The position numbers and the translations under genes were made by a program. The notes beneath the pieces were generated by a model. That model was not told where the DNA came from. It did not search any database and worked only from the letters and a program-made list of their open reading frames with translations. From positions 1-45,274 of the forward strand of contig JAEWZY010000080.1 in assembly GCA_023394955.1 (NCBI GenBank): a stretch of 45,274 nucleotides of DNA, given 5' to 3'. Shown one piece after another: positions 39,648 to 45,274 of this stretch. The stretch comes from Bacillota bacterium. Its GTDB lineage: Bacteria > Bacillota > UBA4882 > UBA8346. The first letter of the stretch is position 1. Each line of letters starts with the position of its first letter.

Positions 39648-41597
39648 ATGAAGAATTTGTTAAGAAAGATTTCAGTACGGACAAAACAAAATGAACTGGG
39701 TGTTCCTTTACATGACCGGTTGCTTGATGAAGAACAGTTATCAAGGCAGGTGGCTGCAGTATTTGCCCTGCTTTCTAATTTATACGGATCAGACAAATTA
39801 GTTTTGAAGGCCGGAAAGTTGGAAGCTTTAAAATTAATGCGTTCCGAAGTTCTTGAAGAACGTGTTCTAGCTTTGCAAAGAATTGTTTTTGAGGACCCGA
39901 CCATCGAAAACCCACCGCACCGGAAGAACCTTCCCGAATCTCTCAATGAGATTGAGGAAGAGATCGCTGATCTAATCGCGCGTAGGACTGTTGAAGATAA
40001 AATTGAAAAGAAGATTGCCGAACGGATGCAACAGCGGCATGAGGAATATTTAAAAGAGATCAAAATTCAAATTCTTCAGGAATCAGCCGGTCCCGATAAT
40101 CCAAATACTATGAAGAAACTGGCGGATCTTGAGAAAATGGATGAAATTACCCTCTCCAAATCGGTAATGGAAACCTTGAAACCATCAAATTTAGGGGAAG
40201 TAGTGGGGCAAGATCGGGCGATCAAAGCGCTGCTTGGTAAAATCGCCTCGCCATTTCCACAACATGTGATCCTTTATGGACCTCCGGGAGTCGGGAAAAC
40301 CACAGTGGCCCGGCTGGTGCTGGAGGAAGCCAAAAAACTACAATTTACACCATTTAAAAAAGAAGCATCTTTCGTCGAAGTTGATGGCACTACCCTTCGG
40401 TGGGATCCGAGGGAGGTTACTAATCCGCTGTTGGGATCGGTCCATGATCCGATTTATCAAGGGGCTAGACGGGATTTGGCAGAGGGTGGGGTCCCTGAGC
40501 CCAAACTGGGTTTGGTAACTGAAGCTCATGGCGGGGTTTTGTTCATTGATGAAATCGGCGAAATGGATCCGATGCTTCAGAATAAACTCCTTAAAGTGCT
40601 GGAGGATAAACGGGTTTCTTTCGATTCGGCCTATTATGATCCGAACGAAACTAATGTGCCGAAGTATATCAAGAAATTATTCGCGGAAGGAGCTCCGGCG
40701 GATTTTCTCTTAATAGCTGCTACAACTAGAGATCCTTCAGAAATTAGTCCGGCGATTCGTTCCCGGTGCGCTGAAGTATATTTTGAACCTCTTGATCAAA
40801 CCGACATTAAGGAGATTGTGGTCAGCGCCGCCAATCGGCTTAAGGTACAATTTAATTCGAATATTCCCGAGTTAATTAGCAAATACACCATTGAGGGGCG
40901 GAAAGCGGCCGGGATTCTAGCCGATGCTTATGGCTTAGCTTTATACAAACACAAAGACCAGTCATTGAACTTAGAGGAGATTGAAATTTCCGAAGCCGAT
41001 CTTTATGAAACCCTTCAAATCAGCCGTTTATCTCCTTATGTGACTGTGAAAGCCTCTGATCAGTGGGAATTGGGCAAAATTTTCGGTTTGGGAGTCAGCG
41101 GTTTTGTCGGTTCGGTGTTGGAGATCGAGGCGGTCTGTTTTCCGGCGACTGAGAAAGGCAAAGGCAGGCTGCGGTTTAACGAGACCGCAGGCAGTATGAC
41201 GAAGGACTCTGTTTTTAATGCCGCGTCAGTGGTCCGCTTGATAACGGGAATGGATATCTCCGATTTTGATGTCCATGTAAATGTGATCGGCGGCGGCAAA
41301 ATTGATGGGCCATCGGCTGGAGTAGCCATTACTTTGGCGGTAATCAGTCATTTGACTAAACGTTCTATTTCTCAAAAGATAGCGGTTACCGGCGAGGTAT
41401 CGATCCAAGGCAAGATTAAAGCCGTCGGGGGAGTTTTGGAAAAGATTTACGGCGCCAGGCAAGCCGGTGTAAAGACGGTCTTTGTGCCTAAGGAAAATGA
41501 GAAGGATGTTCCTGATGATCTTGACGATATTAAGGTGATAGCGGTGGAAACCATTCAAGAGATTGTGGAGTTGGCCCTGGAACGCAGAGAACATTGA
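39648..41597 (+). CDS. lonC: Lon-family ATP-dependent protease (LonC/LonB type)
   Basis: A 649-residue AAA+ serine protease. After an N-terminal helical region with a coiled coil (about 95-145) comes the AAA module with Walker A GPPGVGKTT (211-219) and Walker B GVLFIDEIGEMD. A characteristic long insert follows, then the sensor region RSRCAEVYFEPL. The C-terminal Lon protease domain has the catalytic dyad Ser556 (DGPSAGVA) and Lys599 (VGGVLEKI). The position between rplI and dnaB is typical of LonC. Unlike the ATP-independent LonC of Meiothermus, the ATP-binding motifs are intact here. Confidence 0.88.
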   Translation: MKNLLRKISVRTKQNELGVPLHDRLLDEEQLSRQVAAVFALLSNLYGSDKLVLKAGKLEALKLMRSEVLEERVLALQRIVFEDPTIENPPHRKNLPESLNEIEEEIADLIARRTVEDKIEKKIAERMQQRHEEYLKEIKIQILQESAGPDNPNTMKKLADLEKMDEITLSKSVMETLKPSNLGEVVGQDRAIKALLGKIASPFPQHVILYGPPGVGKTTVARLVLEEAKKLQFTPFKKEASFVEVDGTTLRWDPREVTNPLLGSVHDPIYQGARRDLAEGGVPEPKLGLVTEAHGGVLFIDEIGEMDPMLQNKLLKVLEDKRVSFDSAYYDPNETNVPKYIKKLFAEGAPADFLLIAATTRDPSEISPAIRSRCAEVYFEPLDQTDIKEIVVSAANRLKVQFNSNIPELISKYTIEGRKAAGILADAYGLALYKHKDQSLNLEEIEISEADLYETLQISRLSPYVTVKASDQWELGKIFGLGVSGFVGSVLEIEAVCFPATEKGKGRLRFNETAGSMTKDSVFNAASVVRLITGMDISDFDVHVNVIGGGKIDGPSAGVAITLAVISHLTKRSISQKIAVTGEVSIQGKIKAVGGVLEKIYGARQAGVKTVFVPKENEKDVPDDLDDIKVIAVETIQEIVELALERREH

Positions 41598-41696
41598 GAT
41601 TACCGAGATCGCAGATATCTTGCAGAAAACGCCGATATCATGTTCGAATTAATCCTGTTAATCTTATTTAAAAATAATAATGATCGTGTGTATTGA

Positions 41697-41737
41697 TTTA
41701 CAAAGACTTCCCTGTTTGTTGGGGAAGTCTTTGTAAA
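41697..41737. terminator. 16-bp stem-loop between lonC and the beta-propeller gene
   Basis: TTTACAAAGACTTCCC (41697-41712) pairs perfectly with 41722-41737 around a 9-base loop. It lies between two converging genes and may serve both; no long T-run follows on either strand, so termination would be weak. Confidence 0.55.
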
Positions 41738-41842
41738 CTTTGGTTCAAGAGTTTGATTCTTGCCTTATCTAAATTGTAAACAAGAAGATTAAATTTGGAC
41801 CAACTTCAGAAGCAATTTTACCCTTTACAATTTAAACTTGTT

Positions 41843-43549
41843 TTACTCCGGCCAGACAATTTGCGGCGCAATGGCTTTGGTGCGGATCTTGCCGGCGGAG
41901 CGGCCTTGGTCAAGGTCGATTAGGTATAAGTAGTTTTTGAACGGTACAACCAATAAGTCCCCATTGGGGCTATAGTAACCCCTTTCCGGCCCCTGTTCGT
42001 TTTCTTCCGGTTTGAAATCAAGGCTGAATATCGGTTCGGCGGCGGCCGGGTCAAGCAGATGCCAACCGTTTTCGGCGGCGACAACAATATGTTTGTCGTC
42101 CGGGCTAGGATGGATTCCGTATTGGGTATCTTTGAACTTAATAAGCGATTTGACTTCATTGGTTTGGAGGTCAATAACGCTTAATTCGGGTGCGCCGGCG
42201 AGGATATATAAATGTGAATAGTCTTTGGCAAAGAACATTCTCCGGTTTTCCGCAGGGTTGCCGGCTATCAAGGTTTCGGTAGCTGGGGACTGGATTACGG
42301 GAGGGAACCCGGAACCGAAAAATTTGAGAAACAATTTACCGATATAAAAGGAATCACTGATTTTAATGGTTTTAATTTCTTTACCAGCCTTTAAATCGAT
42401 GATATTCAAGTAATTGCTATTGGAATTGGAAAGATAACCAATGGTCCCGTCGTTATTATAAAGGAATTCGTCAATATCCTTGTCATGTTTATAGTCCAGT
42501 AATTTCAGATCCGTTCCGGAAACGTCGATTATTAAAAGTTCTTTTTTTCCTATGAGGCAAACCCTATCGGATGAAGGTTGGAACAAAAGATTCATTTGGT
42601 TTTGAAGCTTCATTTCAGCGCTGATTTTGCCGGAAGTTATCTTATAAAATGTTGCGGCAGGTTGGTTAGATTCGTTTAGGATGCTGCCAATGGTTATGCC
42701 GGATTGTTCTTGGTTAGGATCGCCGTAAACATTGGCGCAAACCGCATAAAAGGTATCCAAATCATTTTGGTCTTGGCTGATCAAAAGAGGAGAATAACCT
42801 AATTGCAAGATTTCGGTTTCGCCGGAAACAGTGTCAATCCAATGCAGCTTAGCAAATTCTGCAGTGTCCGTTCTTTCGATCAAAGCTTTCGATGGGTATT
42901 TTTGACTATTGCGAAAACCGCCGCATGCGACCACAATCTTACCGGAGCCAGCTTGATAGATTGCTCCGGGATTGGCGGAGACCGGAAACCTCCGGACTTG
43001 GTTTTGGTTCGGGTCAATCAGGGCCAGTTCAGCAAGGGCTTTATTTTTAGCATTGCCAAGAGTCCCGATGGCCAATTCGGTCAAGTCATCATTGAACCGG
43101 TAAACTGCGGGAGGACCAATTAATGGCATGATGTTGGTCTCTCCTGTTTTAAGATCATAGTAAGTGAGGTTGGAGACCGGATTTTCTTTATCCGTAGATA
43201 CAGTGAACAATAGCCACAAGCCGGATTCTTTGAGATAAAAATCTTGAACAACTATCCCGGGGAGTTCTTTTTGGTCAGTCCTTTTAAATTGTGGGTCTAG
43301 CAAAGTCAGCCCACCCGGTCTTTTCTTGGCGCCGCGATACATCAAGATATAACCATTGTTGTCGGGAGTATGGATAACCTTAGCTGGTTTAGGAGCGGAT
43401 TTAAAAGACGTTATTTTTTCCTGTCCATCATAGATTTCGACTGTATTTTTTATTTGATCCAACACGAAAAAACTGTGGAAATCAGTAGCTGTAACTATGG
43501 AAGGCATTATTAGGCTGGTTAGTAGAATAAAGAATATTATTCGTTTCAT
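41843..43549 (-). CDS. Exported beta-propeller protein
   Basis: A 568-residue secreted protein: a signal peptide (KRIIFFILLTSLIMPSIVTA) precedes about ten to fourteen repeated strand sets of the YVTN/WD40-like type. Visible blade motifs include TPDNNGYILM, SPDDKHIVVAA, YSPNGDLLVVP, with recurrent 'LxIIDL' and 'LYLIDL' strands. Such propellers bind proteins or ligands; no catalytic motif is seen. GGAGG precedes the ATG. It sits on the opposite strand between lonC and dnaB, breaking the conserved block, with a broken small secreted-peptide gene just upstream. Confidence 0.8.
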   Translation of the reverse strand: MKRIIFFILLTSLIMPSIVTATDFHSFFVLDQIKNTVEIYDGQEKITSFKSAPKPAKVIHTPDNNGYILMYRGAKKRPGGLTLLDPQFKRTDQKELPGIVVQDFYLKESGLWLLFTVSTDKENPVSNLTYYDLKTGETNIMPLIGPPAVYRFNDDLTELAIGTLGNAKNKALAELALIDPNQNQVRRFPVSANPGAIYQAGSGKIVVACGGFRNSQKYPSKALIERTDTAEFAKLHWIDTVSGETEILQLGYSPLLISQDQNDLDTFYAVCANVYGDPNQEQSGITIGSILNESNQPAATFYKITSGKISAEMKLQNQMNLLFQPSSDRVCLIGKKELLIIDVSGTDLKLLDYKHDKDIDEFLYNNDGTIGYLSNSNSNYLNIIDLKAGKEIKTIKISDSFYIGKLFLKFFGSGFPPVIQSPATETLIAGNPAENRRMFFAKDYSHLYILAGAPELSVIDLQTNEVKSLIKFKDTQYGIHPSPDDKHIVVAAENGWHLLDPAAAEPIFSLDFKPEENEQGPERGYYSPNGDLLVVPFKNYLYLIDLDQGRSAGKIRTKAIAPQIVWPE

Positions 43550-43578
43550 AATTTATCCTCCTATCTTCAAAAACATTT

Positions 43579-43749
43579 CTAAAGATTCGGCATTAGAGGG
43601 GGGATTCCCTTTTTAGAAAAATCAGACGCTTTAGCAATAGAATTACGGGTAATTTGGATTTCACCGAGGTGTGCTGCGGCATTAACGTAAACCGATTGGA
43701 TAGAGATACCGAATAATAAGATCGCGATTGATATTCCCTATCTTAGCAC
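43579..43749 (-). pseudogene. Small secreted-peptide gene with a TAG at codon 4
   Basis: On the minus strand GGGGAGG lies eight bases before GTG at 43749. The frame reads MLR, TAG (43738-43740), then 52 open codons to a stop at 43579. These begin GISIAILLFGISIQSVYVNA, a good signal-peptide core ending in an AxA-like site, followed by a 31-residue basic peptide ending GIPPLMPNL. A single-base change of AAG to TAG would explain the break. It lies 30 bp upstream of the propeller gene on the same strand. The remaining gap up to 43949 holds no gene I can support. Confidence 0.55.
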
Positions 43750-43949
43750 TTCTTGATCCTCCCCGGCAATGCTTTTAACAGTAAATTTATAGTTTTACCA
43801 GGGGATTTGCTAAAAAAAGAATAATGGAATTATGGGTTATTGTGTATAGTAACTTTTTAATTTTCCCAGCTTCCAGGCAGGTACTGACCTTCCAAAGACG
43901 AATTTAAAAATAAACGCGTAAAAAAATGTCGATAAACTGGAGGAGCTAT

Positions 43950-45274
43950 ATGAACGGGGCTACGGCTTTAGAACGAATTCCGCCTCAGAACCTAGACGCG
44001 GAACAATCGACCTTAGGTTCGATGCTTTTGGAGAAGGAAGCTATTTATAAAGGAGCGGAAATTTTACGCCCGGATGATTTTTACCGGGAGGCTCACCGGG
44101 TCATCTTTGAAGTCGTGGTCCATTTAGCCAACAAAGGCGAACCGGTGGATCTGATCACCGTATCTGAGGAGTTAAAGCAAAGAGGCATGCTCGACAAAGT
44201 GGGTGGAGTAGCCTATCTGACCCAGCTAGCCAACTTCGTCCCGACCGCTGCTAATGTCGGACATTATGCCAATATTGTCGCGGAAAAATCCTTGCTGCGC
44301 TCGATCATCTCCGTGGCTACCAATATTGTCAAAATGGGTTATGAAGGGTCTGAAGAAGTCGATGTGATCTTGGATCGGGCTGAAAAGGATATCTTTGAGA
44401 TCTCCCGGAAGCGGAACGTTAAAGGATTCGTCAGTCTGCGAAGTATTCTGGTGGAAACCTTTGAGCGGATTGAGAAACTTTACGAGTCGAAGGGAGGAGT
44501 CACCGGGCTGCCAACGGGATACCCTGACTTTGACCGGATGACCGCGGGACTGCAGCCTTCCGATCTGATTATCTTGGCCGCCCGGCCTAGTATGGGTAAG
44601 ACTACCTTTGCCTTGAATTTAGGCAGCTATGCCGCGGTGGAGCTAAAGATTCCCGCAATTATCTTTAGTTTGGAAATGTCCAAAGAGCAGCTGGCTTTGA
44701 AGTTACTCTGTTCCGAGGCGGGTGTTGATAACCAACGAATCCGAACCGGCACTCTCCGGGATGACGACTGGCCCAAGCTCTCCCATGCCTTGGGGCGGCT
44801 CTCCGATGCGATGTTATTTATCGACGACACGCCGGGCATCTCGGCTTTGGAGATCAGAGCCAAGACCAGAAGGATCAAGGCTGAACATGGTTTGGGTTTG
44901 GTGATAATCGATTATTTGCAATTAATGGGCTCCCGTTCCAAAAGTGAAAACCGGCAACAGGAAGTCTCTGAAATCTCCCGTTCTTTAAAGGCATTGGCCA
45001 GGGAACTGGATGTTCCGGTAATAGCTCTTTCACAGCTTTCCCGGGCGGTTGAACAGCGGGCCGATAAAAAACCAGGTTTGGCCGACCTCAGGGAATCCGG
45101 TTCTTTGGAGCAAGACGCGGATATCGTCGGATTCCTCTATCGGGAAGATTATTATAATCCGGAAACGGATCGGAAGAACATCACCGAACTGATCATCGCT
45201 AAACAGCGTAACGGACCGGTTGGATCCGTTGACTTCTTTTTCCAGAAGGAGTTTAGTAAATTCCAGAGCTTGTC
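43950..45274 (+). CDS. dnaB: Replicative DNA helicase DnaB (cut by window end)
   Basis: The hexameric helicase that unwinds DNA at the fork. The start is ATG 43950 with GGAGG upstream. The N-terminal primase-binding domain (IPPQNLDAEQSTLGSML, about 10-25) and linker lead to the RecA-like domain: Walker A ARPSMGKTT (211-219), FSLEMSKEQL, Walker B LVIIDYLQLM and ALSQLSRAVEQR, then LRESGSLEQDADIV. The frame is open to the window end, covering about 441 residues; only the last few are missing. No intein interrupts the Walker A site, a common insertion point. Confidence 0.96.
   Translation, partial: MNGATALERIPPQNLDAEQSTLGSMLLEKEAIYKGAEILRPDDFYREAHRVIFEVVVHLANKGEPVDLITVSEELKQRGMLDKVGGVAYLTQLANFVPTAANVGHYANIVAEKSLLRSIISVATNIVKMGYEGSEEVDVILDRAEKDIFEISRKRNVKGFVSLRSILVETFERIEKLYESKGGVTGLPTGYPDFDRMTAGLQPSDLIILAARPSMGKTTFALNLGSYAAVELKIPAIIFSLEMSKEQLALKLLCSEAGVDNQRIRTGTLRDDDWPKLSHALGRLSDAMLFIDDTPGISALEIRAKTRRIKAEHGLGLVIIDYLQLMGSRSKSENRQQEVSEISRSLKALARELDVPVIALSQLSRAVEQRADKKPGLADLRESGSLEQDADIVGFLYREDYYNPETDRKNITELIIAKQRNGPVGSVDFFFQKEFSKFQSL

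Overview
The window looks like the chromosome of an endospore-forming, low-to-mid GC Firmicute (Bacillota) that also has an outer membrane. Sporulation is indicated by a gerA-gerB-gerC germinant receptor operon, two CotF-like coat proteins, GerM, SpoIIE and two sporulation-type D,D-carboxypeptidases. An outer membrane is indicated by an mlaE-mlaF-mlaD lipid-transport operon whose MlaD ends in a predicted beta-barrel, and by a separate small beta-barrel protein ending in Phe. A diderm spore former (for example in or near Limnochordia/Hydrogenispora-like lineages) is my inference; no rRNA is present to place it.

Layout. 1-5.7 kb: end of murI, glycerol-1-phosphate dehydrogenase (minus), two coat proteins (minus), a D,D-carboxypeptidase, a PG-binding/LysM protein and a DUF3795 protein. 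6-10.4 kb: DUF2892 protein, then the minus-strand ger operon with a fourth, 54-residue two-helix membrane protein at its end. 10.5-17.3 kb: an LD-carboxypeptidase followed by an accessory, partly decayed region. This holds an amidohydrolase fragment, an AT-rich secreted protein broken at a T9 tract, a restriction-modification graveyard (a frameshifted type II methyltransferase and an XcyI-like nuclease flanked by scraps that look like type III mod and res), an AbrB-type regulator with a zinc ribbon, small proteins, and heptamer and 21/42-bp repeat arrays. 17.3-27.4 kb: beta-barrel protein, gerM, a structured RNA candidate, dac, ykvI-like, spoIIE, tilS, ftsH. 27.5-30.8 kb: the nadABC operon for de novo NAD synthesis (minus). 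31-36 kb: folB, birA and the mla operon (minus). 36.4-45.3 kb: gcvH with a dead lipoate ligase behind it, then the conserved DUF951-rpsF-ssb-rpsR-(MazG-like)-rplI-lonC-dnaB block, interrupted by a minus-strand beta-propeller gene and a small broken secreted-peptide gene.

Functional links. spoIIE, gerM, the two dac genes, the ger operon and the coat genes serve spore formation and germination. MlaE/F and the MlaD-barrel fusion would form a single envelope-spanning lipid path. nadA-nadB-nadC make nicotinate mononucleotide from aspartate. The loss of the lipoate ligase behind gcvH means lipoylation must come from elsewhere. Many intergenic regions carry degenerate 7-bp tandem repeats, which in places run into gene ends. 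All family assignments rest on reading the translated sequences; nothing was searched.
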